A stretch of 15,655 nt of DNA, taken from positions 1-15,655 of the forward strand of contig JBCDMA010000060.1 in the NCBI GenBank assembly GCA_038744645.1. Direction: 5' to 3'. Below, piece after piece: positions 1 through 7,108 of the stretch (within the stretch, counting starts at the first letter, position 1; every line of letters begins with the position of its first letter). Below the pieces are notes generated by a model. It was given only the letters and a program-made list of their open reading frames with translations, did not search any database and was not told the DNA's origin. The position numbers and the translations under genes were made by a program. Source of the stretch: Glaciecola sp038744645. Lineage in GTDB: Bacteria; Pseudomonadota; Gammaproteobacteria; Enterobacterales; Alteromonadaceae.

Positions 1-1
1 G

Positions 2-1915
2 CCGCTTGCCACACACTTGATGATCTGGGTACTCATCTTAAGTCTATGTGCTATTGCAGTGTGCCTGATACGCGCGTCTGCACCTTTGCCTGAATTAAGA
101 AATCGAACCATTAATCTTTTTTCTGCATTTTGCCTTGCCCTCCTGGTCTTGTTTTATCCAGACCACGGATTACTAAGTACAATGATTAATTTGCTGGTCG
201 TTGCCTGCAGCCTCAAATTCATCATGATGCGCAACGATGCGGATTTTCATTTGCTGTCAATTGTCTTTATGTTTCTCATTGCCGCGGGTTTTATCTTTAA
301 CCAATCGCTGTTTTTTGCACTCTACTATGGTGTTGCCGTTTTCTTCGTATTTTTAATCACGTTTTTACTCAACAAAGGCACGCTTTCTCTTTCAAGGAGC
401 ACAATAGAAACAAGCAAATTGCTTTTACAAGCCGTACCCATTGCCGTGCTGATATTCTTGGTCGCACCTCGATTACCGCCAATATGGCAAGTCCCGAAAG
501 AAGCTTCAACCGAAACTGGCTTAAGTGAAACGCTTACCCCTGGTGATATTGCTAATCTAGCAAAATCTTCCGAACTCGCATTTAGAGCTGAATTTTTTGG
601 TGACAAGCCGTCTCCCAGCGATCGCTACTGGCGAGCCATCGTTATGGACGAGTTTGATGGTAAAACATGGTCAATATCAACGCGCGAGAGAAACGTCAAG
701 CTCATCACAAATAAACGATACGAAGGATTGCGATGGGAATATCTCATCAATGCTGAACCGAGCGAATCAAAGTGGTTGTATTCCTTGGACGTGCCGCAAT
801 TAGCAGAAAACAAAGGCGAATGGCCATTGTTTCTAAACGACAACTATCAACTGTTTACTACTAGAGCCTCTGATGCGCGTCACATTTACGTACTTAATTC
901 TTTTTACCAAATGCCGGTAACAGATGCTAACCAAGACTATTCTCGGTACCTTCAGGTACCACCAACGGGCAATCCACTGACGCAAGCATATGTCGAAAAA
1001 CTCGACCTGACGGGAAAAACAACTAAGCAAATCATTTATACCATTGCACAGATATTTACGTCTGAACCCTTTCGCTACACCTTGAAGCCGCCTTTGATGA
1101 AATCTGATCCCATTGACCAGTTTTTATTTAAACACCGTCGGGGATTTTGCTCTCACTACGCGTCGGCGATGGCGTATATGCTTAGACTCGCGGGGGTGCC
1201 AAGCCGCCTTGTATCTGGCTATCAAGGGGGAGAAGATCAAGCGGATTCTATTATTACCGTGAAACAATACGATGCACACGCGTGGATTGAAGCAAAGGAC
1301 CCTGAATTAGGTTGGATACGATTTGATCCAACGTCATTAGTAGCGCCGAACAGAATGGTTGCGGGCCTGTTTGACTCTTTAATGGAGAGTGAACAGGATC
1401 TGATTGATGACAATAAACTGATGCGCACGTTGATTGGCATTGGCGTCATCAAGTCTCTGGAGGATAGCCTCGTCCTGTTAAACCACAATTGGTCGCAAAT
1501 GGTGCTTGGCTATGACCAAAACTCACAACTCGATATCGTTCAAAAGCTATTTGGTAATGCGAACGTCAAAAACCTTGTCACGTTTTTGTTGTTTGCATTC
1601 GCTGGCATTGCCATGTATTTGATTACGTCCTTTTTGCCTTGGCGCCAATGGCTAATGAGCAAGCCTGTCTCGTCAGAGACGATCCTGCTTGATCTGCTCA
1701 GAAAAAAAGGATTCAAAAGGCGAAAACATGAGACAATCAAACAGTTCATCGCGCGCATCAAACATCAGTTAGATCCGATCGCTTTGGATTCACTTTATGA
1801 GTTTGAGACACATTTTTATGCACTTAGATATGCAAATAATGACAATGTGCAATCACTAAATAGCGCACTGAATAAATGTATCAAAGCACTCAGCTCACAA
1901 GCAAAGCAGACATAA
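2..1915 (+). CDS. tgpA: TgpA-type membrane transglutaminase-like protein (5' end outside window)
   Basis: Inner-membrane protein of the DUF3488/transglutaminase-like family; the P. aeruginosa member TgpA is essential, but its substrate is not settled. The reading frame is already open at base 2, before the TTG at 17 and ATG at 20, so the first codons of the real gene probably lie upstream and the 632-residue reading from 17 is a truncated view. Numbering from the TTG at 17, the first ~155 residues are a series of hydrophobic segments (several membrane helices). A periplasmic transglutaminase-like domain follows, with the triad visible as Cys378 (GFCSHYASA), His421 (DAHAW) and Asp437 (RFDPT). 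Another membrane helix lies at about 520-542, followed by a ~90-residue cytoplasmic tail (DUF4129-like position). The family usually follows moxR-like ATPase and DUF58 genes, which would lie to the left of the window (inference). The gene ends in TAA just before a bidirectional terminator. Family assignment is confident; the physiological role is not. Confidence 0.9.
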   Translation, partial: PLATHLMIWVLILSLCAIAVCLIRASAPLPELRNRTINLFSAFCLALLVLFYPDHGLLSTMINLLVVACSLKFIMMRNDADFHLLSIVFMFLIAAGFIFNQSLFFALYYGVAVFFVFLITFLLNKGTLSLSRSTIETSKLLLQAVPIAVLIFLVAPRLPPIWQVPKEASTETGLSETLTPGDIANLAKSSELAFRAEFFGDKPSPSDRYWRAIVMDEFDGKTWSISTRERNVKLITNKRYEGLRWEYLINAEPSESKWLYSLDVPQLAENKGEWPLFLNDNYQLFTTRASDARHIYVLNSFYQMPVTDANQDYSRYLQVPPTGNPLTQAYVEKLDLTGKTTKQIIYTIAQIFTSEPFRYTLKPPLMKSDPIDQFLFKHRRGFCSHYASAMAYMLRLAGVPSRLVSGYQGGEDQADSIITVKQYDAHAWIEAKDPELGWIRFDPTSLVAPNRMVAGLFDSLMESEQDLIDDNKLMRTLIGIGVIKSLEDSLVLLNHNWSQMVLGYDQNSQLDIVQKLFGNANVKNLVTFLLFAFAGIAMYLITSFLPWRQWLMSKPVSSETILLDLLRKKGFKRRKHETIKQFIARIKHQLDPIALDSLYEFETHFYALRYANNDNVQSLNSALNKCIKALSSQAKQT

Positions 1916-1941
1916 AAAACCCAGCGCAACGGCTGGGTTTT
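1916..1941. terminator. Bidirectional intrinsic terminator between tgpA and fusA
   Basis: The arms AAAACCCAGC (1916-1925) and GCTGGGTTTT (1932-1941) pair perfectly around a 6-base loop. The A/T ends of the stem give a U-run on either strand, so the hairpin can stop the + transcript leaving tgpA (stop at 1915) and the minus transcript leaving fusA (stop at 1963). The convergent gene arrangement supports use in both directions. Confidence 0.88.
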
Positions 1942-1962
1942 GAAAGGTGTCTTTGAATTTGA

Positions 1963-4053
1963 CTACTTTTTCGCTTCTTTTCGCGCTTTCGTCTCTTCAA
2001 TGACTTTTTCAGCAACATTTTGCGGACAAGGCAAGTAGTGCGCAAACTCCATTGAAAACTGACCACGACCAGACGTCATAGTACGAAGGTGTCCGATATA
2101 GCCAAACATTTCTGACAATGGCACATCTGCTTTAATTCTCACACCTGTTACACCGGCTTCTTGGTCCTTGATCATGCCACGGCGTCTGTTTAAATCACCA
2201 ATCACATCACCCACGTGATCTTCAGGTGTAAACACATCAACCTTCATGATCGGCTCAATTAACTGCGGACCCGCTTTTGGCATGGATTGTCTGTAAGCAC
2301 CTTTGGCCGCGATTTCAAATGCAACAGCAGATGAGTCAACCGCGTGGAAACCACCGTCATATAATTCAATTTCAACGTCCAACATAGGGAAACCAGCAAG
2401 TGGTCCCTCTTCCATCATGCCCTTAAAACCTTTTTCTATGGCCGGGAAGAATTCTTTCGGGACGTTACCGCCGACAACGGTAGATTCAAATGTAAAGCCG
2501 CTGCCGACCTCACCAGGACGCACACGATAGTCAATTTTACCAAACTGACCTGAACCACCAGATTGTTTCTTGTGCGTATAGCTGTCTTCAACTGGTTGTG
2601 TGATCGTTTCACGGTATGCAACCTGTGGTTGTCCCACTTCTAATTCAACGCCATAGGTACGCTTAAGAATATCGACTTTGATATCCAAGTGTAATTCACC
2701 CATACCTTTAAGGATAGTTTCACCTGAATCTTCATCGGTTTCGACTTGGAAAGATGGGTCTTCTGCAACCAATTTACCAATCGCGATACCCATTTTTTCC
2801 GTAGACCCTTTGTCTTTTGGCGATACCGCAATGGATATTACTGGTTCAGGGAAGATCATCGGCTCTAGTGTGCATGGATTCTTCGGATCGCACAAAGTAT
2901 GGCCCGTTTGTACGTTCTTCATGCCCACAACAGCGATAATATCACCCGCTTGTGCTGACGATAGTTCGGTTCTTTCATCGGCATGCATTTCAACCATACG
3001 TCCAATGCGCTCAGTTTTGCCTGTCGCCGAATTCAAAATGGTGTCACCTTTGTTTAGCACACCAGAATAAATGCGAATAAATGTAAGCGCACCGAATCGG
3101 TCATCCATGATTTTGAATGCAAGTGCCCTGAAAGGCTCGTCCGTCGACACTGTCGCGACTTCACCTGTTGGCTCACCTGTGGTTTCATCAGTCAATGGTT
3201 GAGGCTGAACTTCCGTTGGACTTGGCAAATAATCAATGACGGCATCCAGGATGAGTTGTATGCCTTTGTTTTTGAATGCAGAGCCACAATACGTAGGGAA
3301 AAATGCAAGATCACGCGTTCCTTTACGGATACACTCTTTCAATTGCTCTGTGGTTGGCTCTTCGCCTTCCATGTACGCCATCATGATATCGTCGTCTTGT
3401 TCGACCGCTGTCTCAACCAGCTGCTCTCTGTATTCAGCCGCTTTTTCAACTAAATCAGCAGGGATATCTGTTACTTCGTAATTTTCAGGCAGGCCAGTGT
3501 CGTCCCAGATGTATGCTTTCTGTGAGAGAATATCTACAACACCAGTGAAGTCATCTTCAATACCGATGGGTAATGTCATTACCATTGGATTTGCGCCCAG
3601 CACGTTTTTCACCTGATTTACAACGCGATAAAAATCAGCGCCCATACGGTCTAATTTGTTAACAAAGATAATACGCGCAACTTCAGATTCGTTTGCATAG
3701 CGCCAGTTTGTTTCTGATTGCGGCTCTACACCACCAGAACCACAGAAGACGCCTACACCGCCATCTAACACTTTTAATGAACGGTATACTTCAACGGTGA
3801 AGTCAACGTGTCCAGGAGTATCGATGATGTTTAAACGATGGTCTTTCCAGAAGCATGTAGTTGCAGCCGACTGGATGGTGATCCCCCGCTCCGCTTCCTG
3901 CTCCATGAAATCGGTTGTTGATTCACCGTCATGTACCTCACCGGTTTTGTGAATTTTACCCGTAAGCTTAAGAATTCGTTCTGTCGAGGTCGTTTTACCT
4001 GCGTCAACGTGAGCAAAGATCCCAATGTTTCTATAAAGTGATAAATCAGCCAT
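1963..4053 (-). CDS. fusA: Elongation factor G, probable second copy (EF-G2 type)
   Basis: A 696-residue translational GTPase that catalyses ribosome translocation and, with RRF, ribosome recycling. GTPase motifs are intact: P-loop AHVDAGKTT (14-22), switch I RGITI (56-60), DTPGH (78-82, with the His that triggers GTP hydrolysis), NKLD (132-135), and the GSAF element near residue 257. EF-G domains II-V follow at normal length. Compared with E. coli FusA it lacks a short insertion before the DTPGH motif (FWKDHRLNIIDTPGH) and differs throughout, and no rpsL, rpsG or tuf gene is adjacent. I therefore infer a paralogue separate from the str-operon copy, which would lie elsewhere. In P. aeruginosa two EF-G copies are reported to divide translocation and recycling; whether that holds here cannot be told. 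The Shine-Dalgarno is weak (AGAG just upstream). A candidate promoter and three repeats lie in the 145-base leader region. Ends in TAG before the shared terminator. Confidence 0.95.
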   Translation of the reverse strand: MADLSLYRNIGIFAHVDAGKTTSTERILKLTGKIHKTGEVHDGESTTDFMEQEAERGITIQSAATTCFWKDHRLNIIDTPGHVDFTVEVYRSLKVLDGGVGVFCGSGGVEPQSETNWRYANESEVARIIFVNKLDRMGADFYRVVNQVKNVLGANPMVMTLPIGIEDDFTGVVDILSQKAYIWDDTGLPENYEVTDIPADLVEKAAEYREQLVETAVEQDDDIMMAYMEGEEPTTEQLKECIRKGTRDLAFFPTYCGSAFKNKGIQLILDAVIDYLPSPTEVQPQPLTDETTGEPTGEVATVSTDEPFRALAFKIMDDRFGALTFIRIYSGVLNKGDTILNSATGKTERIGRMVEMHADERTELSSAQAGDIIAVVGMKNVQTGHTLCDPKNPCTLEPMIFPEPVISIAVSPKDKGSTEKMGIAIGKLVAEDPSFQVETDEDSGETILKGMGELHLDIKVDILKRTYGVELEVGQPQVAYRETITQPVEDSYTHKKQSGGSGQFGKIDYRVRPGEVGSGFTFESTVVGGNVPKEFFPAIEKGFKGMMEEGPLAGFPMLDVEIELYDGGFHAVDSSAVAFEIAAKGAYRQSMPKAGPQLIEPIMKVDVFTPEDHVGDVIGDLNRRRGMIKDQEAGVTGVRIKADVPLSEMFGYIGHLRTMTSGRGQFSMEFAHYLPCPQNVAEKVIEETKARKEAKK

Positions 4054-4068
4054 TTCTCTGTTTCTTCA

Positions 4069-4107
4069 TGTTCTCTAAATATTGTTCTTAAGAAAGTATG
4101 TTCTTAA
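4069..4107 (-). repeat. Three TTAAGAACA-type repeats in the fusA leader
   Basis: On the + strand TGTTCTTAA occurs exactly at 4083-4091 and at 4099-4107, and a near copy TGTTCTCTAA lies at 4069-4078, giving steps of 14 and 16 bases. The middle copy is part of the 10-base palindrome TTCTTAAGAA (4085-4094). All three fall between the candidate -10 box (4122-4127) and the fusA start codon, so in the mRNA they read TTAAGAACA, TTAAGAACA, TTAGAGAACA. They could be operator half-sites or leader-RNA elements; the function is unknown. Confidence 0.5.
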
Positions 4108-4121
4108 AAAATCGCTGGCGG

Positions 4122-4150
4122 ATTATATAGATAATTGAACTAAATTACAC
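4122..4150 (-). promoter_or_regulatory. Candidate promoter of fusA
   Basis: Read on the minus strand, a consensus -10 TATAAT (4127-4122) is preceded after 17 bases by a poor -35, GTGTAA (4150-4145). The expected start site would leave a leader of about 60 bases containing the TTAAGAACA repeats. The strong -10 is the main evidence; the -35 matches only about half of the consensus. Confidence 0.45.
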
Positions 4151-4198
4151 CTCTTAATATGGTGTTTTTTAAGCTTGAATGCGCATAGCTATAAAGCT

Positions 4199-5308
4199 TT
4201 ACATTTTTTTAATACAATTCTGTGTTGATTCATCGAAGTCACCCATTGGCAGCACCAACACAGTGATTTCATCGCGGTCGTGATACAGGTGTTTTGCCTC
4301 AATTATAGTCCCTGATTTATCACGCATTTTATTGCGTAAGGCCGACAAGATTTCTTTTACCGTCTCGAACCGGCGTTTCATTGGTAGTTTTAAGTTAAAG
4401 ATAGATGCTTTTGCCCAGCCCTGCTGTATCCACTGCGCAACGAGTTCTGCGACGCGATATGGGTTTTCAATCATATCGCAGACAAGCCAATCGACATGGC
4501 CAGAGACAGGTCGATAGGTAAACCCATCAGCTTTTGCGTGCATAACTAAACCCGTATCCATAAGTGTTGTTGCAATATCACCATTATCAATCGCCTCAAC
4601 ACGCATATTTCGCTTGACCAATTGATAGGTCCAACCGCCAGGACACGCCCCGAGATCGACTGCGCTCATGTTTTCGTTGAATAGCCGTTTTTCGGATTCC
4701 TTATTGAAAAAAACATGCAACGCTTCTTCTAACTTAAGGGTGGAGCGAGAAGGCGCTGAAGCGGGAAACTTTAATCGCAATATTCCTTGGGCATAAGGTG
4801 ACCTGTCATTGGCTGTCGAAAAGCAAAGTCGACAACCATCAAAACTATCGAAAATGACATGTAACCACGATTTGTCGTCCTGTTGGACGCGTGTCTGTAG
4901 CACATTTTTCCGCAATGCTGCTCTCAACGGTACGGTGAATTTTTTGCAAAACTTTGCCAGCGTTTTAGCTTGCTCATTATCGGCATGTTCAACGATAACA
5001 TTGCCAAATTCCATGGAGTTGAGCGAATGAAGAAACTCAAGTATCGGCGTGATCCTATCGGAAGCATCATGAAAAGACAGCGTAGTGAGAAAAGAAAGTT
5101 TTTGACGCGCAAAAACCAGTTCCTTCAGCTTTGGCATCAAAGCAGGTGTTGGCGTGTAAAACGCAATACAACCTGAGCCTTTTTCGTATTTGGCATATCC
5201 ATAGCCATTTCTTGTCGCAAGATGATATTCGCATTCTGCTGCCAGATCGGGTTCGTAACCACTGCGGCAAAAGCAAACAAAACAGGCTTCATCGTTTAAG
5301 TTGCTCAT
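4199..5308 (-). CDS. rlmM: 23S rRNA C2498 2'-O-ribose methyltransferase RlmM
   Basis: SAM-dependent enzyme that methylates the 2'-OH of C2498 in 23S rRNA. From the ATG at 5308 it has 369 residues, close to the 366 of E. coli RlmM, with clear similarity throughout. An N-terminal THUMP-containing part (roughly 55-150, ending with KFCKKFTVPLRAALR) is followed by a Rossmann methyltransferase: SAM motif DLGACPGG (218-225), CDM (277-279) and the catalytic-lysine region NLKLPMK (305-311). The reading frame also contains an upstream TTG at 5320 whose TTGA overlaps the stop of the preceding ygdD gene; neither start has a clear Shine-Dalgarno. I chose the ATG because it already covers the E. coli N-terminus and leaves an 8-base gap from ygdD. 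Last gene of the gcvA-ygdD-rlmM group, probably translated from the same mRNA. No good intrinsic terminator follows it. Confidence 0.93.
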   Translation of the reverse strand: MSNLNDEACFVCFCRSGYEPDLAAECEYHLATRNGYGYAKYEKGSGCIAFYTPTPALMPKLKELVFARQKLSFLTTLSFHDASDRITPILEFLHSLNSMEFGNVIVEHADNEQAKTLAKFCKKFTVPLRAALRKNVLQTRVQQDDKSWLHVIFDSFDGCRLCFSTANDRSPYAQGILRLKFPASAPSRSTLKLEEALHVFFNKESEKRLFNENMSAVDLGACPGGWTYQLVKRNMRVEAIDNGDIATTLMDTGLVMHAKADGFTYRPVSGHVDWLVCDMIENPYRVAELVAQWIQQGWAKASIFNLKLPMKRRFETVKEILSALRNKMRDKSGTIIEAKHLYHDRDEITVLVLPMGDFDESTQNCIKKM

Positions 5309-5316
5309 GACTTGTT

Positions 5317-5703
5317 TCAACTTGAGCCGATATCGTTTTTCGCGATAGTGACAATTGCAAATAGCCAGGACAATAGCATTAGGCTACCGCCAATAGGGGT
5401 TATAAAAACCAATGGTTTATATTGAGTAACGGCATAAAGATAAAGGCTAAAACAAAACCCTATACAGCCTAGTCCCTGACATACTAGTGCATTAACTAAT
5501 TTAAGTGAAAATTGGCGCTGAATAATAATGAGCGCAAATAGGCTTCCACATGAAAACATCTGATACTTTACTGCGGTATTGATCATGTCGATAAATTTTT
5601 CATCTAACCTGGTTTGCAATACATGTGCTGCAAAGGCGCCGATTGCAATGCACAACAGGCATAACAGTGACGTAAATATCAACCAGAACTTTTCGCTTTT
5701 CAT
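5317..5703 (-). CDS. ygdD: DUF423 inner-membrane protein (YgdD family)
   Basis: A 128-residue protein with four predicted membrane helices (about 6-28, 45-62, 70-92 and 97-121), the family's size and topology. The family signature GAFAAH is present in the first helix. The second motif, which I recall as YQ-x-x-H in E. coli YgdD, reads YQMFSC here, so the histidine is replaced by serine. The function of the family is unknown. The start codon overlaps the gcvA stop as ATGA (5703-5700), and an AGAAGAG Shine-Dalgarno (+ strand 5709-5715) lies 5 bases upstream inside gcvA, which suggests translational coupling. The order gcvA-ygdD-rlmM is the same as in E. coli. Confidence 0.88.
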   Translation of the reverse strand: MKSEKFWLIFTSLLCLLCIAIGAFAAHVLQTRLDEKFIDMINTAVKYQMFSCGSLFALIIIQRQFSLKLVNALVCQGLGCIGFCFSLYLYAVTQYKPLVFITPIGGSLMLLSWLFAIVTIAKNDIGSS

Positions 5704-6590
5704 ATTTGCTCTTCTATCTCGGAAATCAGCCAGTCTTTGAATACTTGGATCTTGTTTTTATTCGATTGCTCAGGTCTGCAAACAACATAAAAACTCTTCT
5801 TGCTTTCAATGCGCTCTTCGAACGGACAAATAAGTCGCCCTGCATCAATGTCAGGTTTCGCCAATACAGAGTCCGCAAGCGCAATGCCTTGACCAATACT
5901 TGCAGCTTGTAACACCATCATGGTGTGACTAAAAACAGGGCCTTTGTCAAAGTCGACATCCTTTACGCTCATCGTTTTTAACCAATTTTTCCATCCTTCA
6001 CGCGAATTATCATGAAGTAGTGTATGTTGACTCAAGTCCGATAATGTCGATAAAGGTCTTTCGCCTTGTAACAGCATGGGGGAGCATACAGGCGTAAAGA
6101 ATTCTGTTGTAAGTTTGAGGACATCGATATCTCTCCAACGACCGTCTCCATAGTAAACGGCGATATCCACCCTTTCGTCAAGGAATCCATCATCTTCATC
6201 AACAGCCTTAATTCTGACATCGATATCAGAATAATGCTGTGAAAAAAGATGAATGCGCGGCACTAACCATTGGCTTGCAAAGCTCGGCGGTGTTGCCACA
6301 GTAATTGTTCCCTTTTCATTCAACGCCAACACGCGATCTGTGGCATCCATAATATTAGAAAAAATATCACGAACGTCTTGAAAGTAAGCTTGACCTTCAT
6401 CGGTCAGTAGTAGGGACCGATTTTTGCGATGAAACAGGGGGGTAGAGAGAAAGCTTTCTAAGGTTTTAATCTGATGACTGATTGCCGCTTGTGTCACAAA
6501 TAACTCACCTGCCGCTTTAGTAAAGCTCAAATGCCGAGCTGCAGATTCAAACGCTTTAAGCGCATTCAATGGAGGCAAACGTTTGGACAT
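5700..6590 (-). CDS. gcvA: LysR-type regulator GcvA of the glycine cleavage system
   Basis: A 296-residue LysR-family transcription factor. In E. coli GcvA activates or represses the glycine cleavage operon gcvTHP according to glycine and purine levels. The N-terminus MSKRLPPLNALKAFESAARH is nearly identical to E. coli GcvA, which fixes the start, although no clear Shine-Dalgarno precedes it. The winged helix-turn-helix covers about residues 7-64 (SFTKAAGELFVTQAAISHQIKTLE core), followed by a periplasmic-binding-protein-like effector domain (about 92-292) with conserved VDIAVYYGDGRW and HTMMVLQAASIGQGIAL segments. gcvTHP is not in this window, so the regulator acts on distant genes. The small gene upstream is transcribed away from it and shares the 202-base intergenic region, where an autoregulatory site may lie. 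Confidence 0.93.
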   Translation of the reverse strand: MSKRLPPLNALKAFESAARHLSFTKAAGELFVTQAAISHQIKTLESFLSTPLFHRKNRSLLLTDEGQAYFQDVRDIFSNIMDATDRVLALNEKGTITVATPPSFASQWLVPRIHLFSQHYSDIDVRIKAVDEDDGFLDERVDIAVYYGDGRWRDIDVLKLTTEFFTPVCSPMLLQGERPLSTLSDLSQHTLLHDNSREGWKNWLKTMSVKDVDFDKGPVFSHTMMVLQAASIGQGIALADSVLAKPDIDAGRLICPFEERIESKKSFYVVCRPEQSNKNKIQVFKDWLISEIEEQI

Positions 6591-6617
6591 AGCAAGTCAT
6601 CGAAGTTGAGTATTTTT

Positions 6618-6646
6618 ATATTAGTTATTTTTATGCGAATACGCAA
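6618..6646 (-). promoter_or_regulatory. Candidate gcvA promoter with overlapping CTAAT motif
   Basis: On the minus strand, TTGCGT (6646-6641) and TAATAT (6623-6618) are separated by 17 bases, 3/6 and 4/6 matches to consensus. CTAAT, reported as the core of E. coli GcvA sites, occurs on the minus strand at 6624-6620, overlapping the -10 box. That would fit negative autoregulation, but a five-base motif in AT-rich DNA is weak evidence. Confidence 0.3.
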
Positions 6647-6658
6647 TTAATATCATTC

Positions 6659-6688
6659 TTGAAAACATAGTTTCAGCCGTAATATACC
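6659..6688 (+). promoter_or_regulatory. Candidate promoter for the small gene at 6793
   Basis: TTGAAA at 6659-6664 (5/6 of the -35 consensus) is followed after 18 bases by TATACC (6683-6688), or after 15 bases by TAATAT (6680-6685). Either would give a leader of roughly 100 bases containing the palindromes at 6732-6768. No other good pair was seen on this strand. Confidence 0.3.
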
Positions 6689-6725
6689 ATAGTGATGCAG
6701 CTTATTTGCTTCATATTTAGCGCGG

Positions 6726-6768
6726 TCATTTTTTAACGAAAAGTTAAATGAATGATCATTTTTTCATT
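6726..6768. promoter_or_regulatory. Cluster of palindromes and direct repeats upstream of the small gene
   Basis: The nine-base sequence TCATTTTTT occurs at 6726-6734 and again at 6756-6764, exactly 30 bases apart. Between and over these copies lie an inverted repeat TTTAAC-GAAAA-GTTAAA (6732-6748), the ten-base palindrome AATGATCATT (6751-6760) and the pair AATGAA/TTCATT (6747-6752 and 6763-6768). The cluster ends 15 bases before the AGGAGG of the small gene. It resembles an operator region or a structured leader; the binding factor is unknown. Confidence 0.4.
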
Positions 6769-6792
6769 AATACAATTTATATAGGAGGAGTC

Positions 6793-7044
6793 ATGATAAC
6801 GATGTTAGCCCTATTGGCAATGGCCAATAATCCTAGTGCAATTGTTAACACTGGCGAACCAATCACTGATCTGACGTTTGACAAAGACGTCATTATCACG
6901 TTAATTAGCGAACAGATACGTTTGGAAGTTGAAAGTATATCGACAGAGTTGTCGACAGAATTACAAGCACCTTCATTAGTAGCTGAAAGGAGTTTGAAAA
7001 AGGTGTTAGAAAATGTACCAAAGGAGTCGATAGGTGATGAGTAA
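6793..7044 (+). CDS. Small acidic protein of unknown function, possibly exported
   Basis: I do not recognise this 83-residue protein. The evidence that it is a gene is contextual: AGGAGG at 6783-6788 sits 4 bases before the ATG at 6793, and a strong intrinsic terminator follows the TAA. The frame extends upstream to an ATG at 6748, but that start has no Shine-Dalgarno and would place the AGGAGG inside the coding region. The N-terminus (MITMLALLAMANNPSA) is hydrophobic with an AMA that could be a signal-peptidase site, yet it is short and lacks the usual positive charge, so export is only a possibility. With the 6748 start the hydrophobic stretch would be longer and more like a signal peptide. 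The rest is acidic, includes an STELSTEL duplication and is predicted to be largely helical. It is divergent from gcvA and convergent with ydiJ, so it is a single-gene transcription unit. Confidence 0.68.
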   Translation: MITMLALLAMANNPSAIVNTGEPITDLTFDKDVIITLISEQIRLEVESISTELSTELQAPSLVAERSLKKVLENVPKESIGDE

Positions 7045-7058
7045 TGCATTATCTATTT

Positions 7059-7108
7059 GGCGGATTGAATAGTTTTGTAAACAGTCATTCAATCTGCCTT
7101 TTGTTTTT
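7059..7108 (+). terminator. Intrinsic terminator of the small gene
   Basis: The arms GGCGGATTGAAT (7059-7070) and ATTCAATCTGCC (7087-7098) form a 12-pair stem with one G-U pair, and the loop can pair further (GTTT/AAAC). TTTTGTTTTT follows at once on the + strand. It stops the small + gene. The T-run reaches into the ydiJ stop codon. On the minus strand the hairpin has no T-run after it, so it is at best a poor terminator for ydiJ. Confidence 0.85.

Noticed and set aside
2678..3070. 130-codon + strand open frame inside the EF-G gene
   Set aside because: It is antisense to a fully conserved fusA, without a ribosome binding site, and its translation reads like a reverse-strand shadow rich in serine and isoleucine.
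4147..4165. Hairpin ACACC/GGTGT followed by T6 on the + strand, between rlmM and fusA
   Set aside because: It would act as a terminator only for + transcription, but no + strand gene ends there; on the minus strand, where rlmM is transcribed, no T-run follows. The stem is only 5 pairs with a 9-base loop.
6748..6792. Upstream ATG extension of the small gene
   Set aside because: The ATG at 6748 has no Shine-Dalgarno and lies within the inverted repeat, while AGGAGG directly serves the ATG at 6793. The extension is kept only as an alternative because it would improve the signal peptide.
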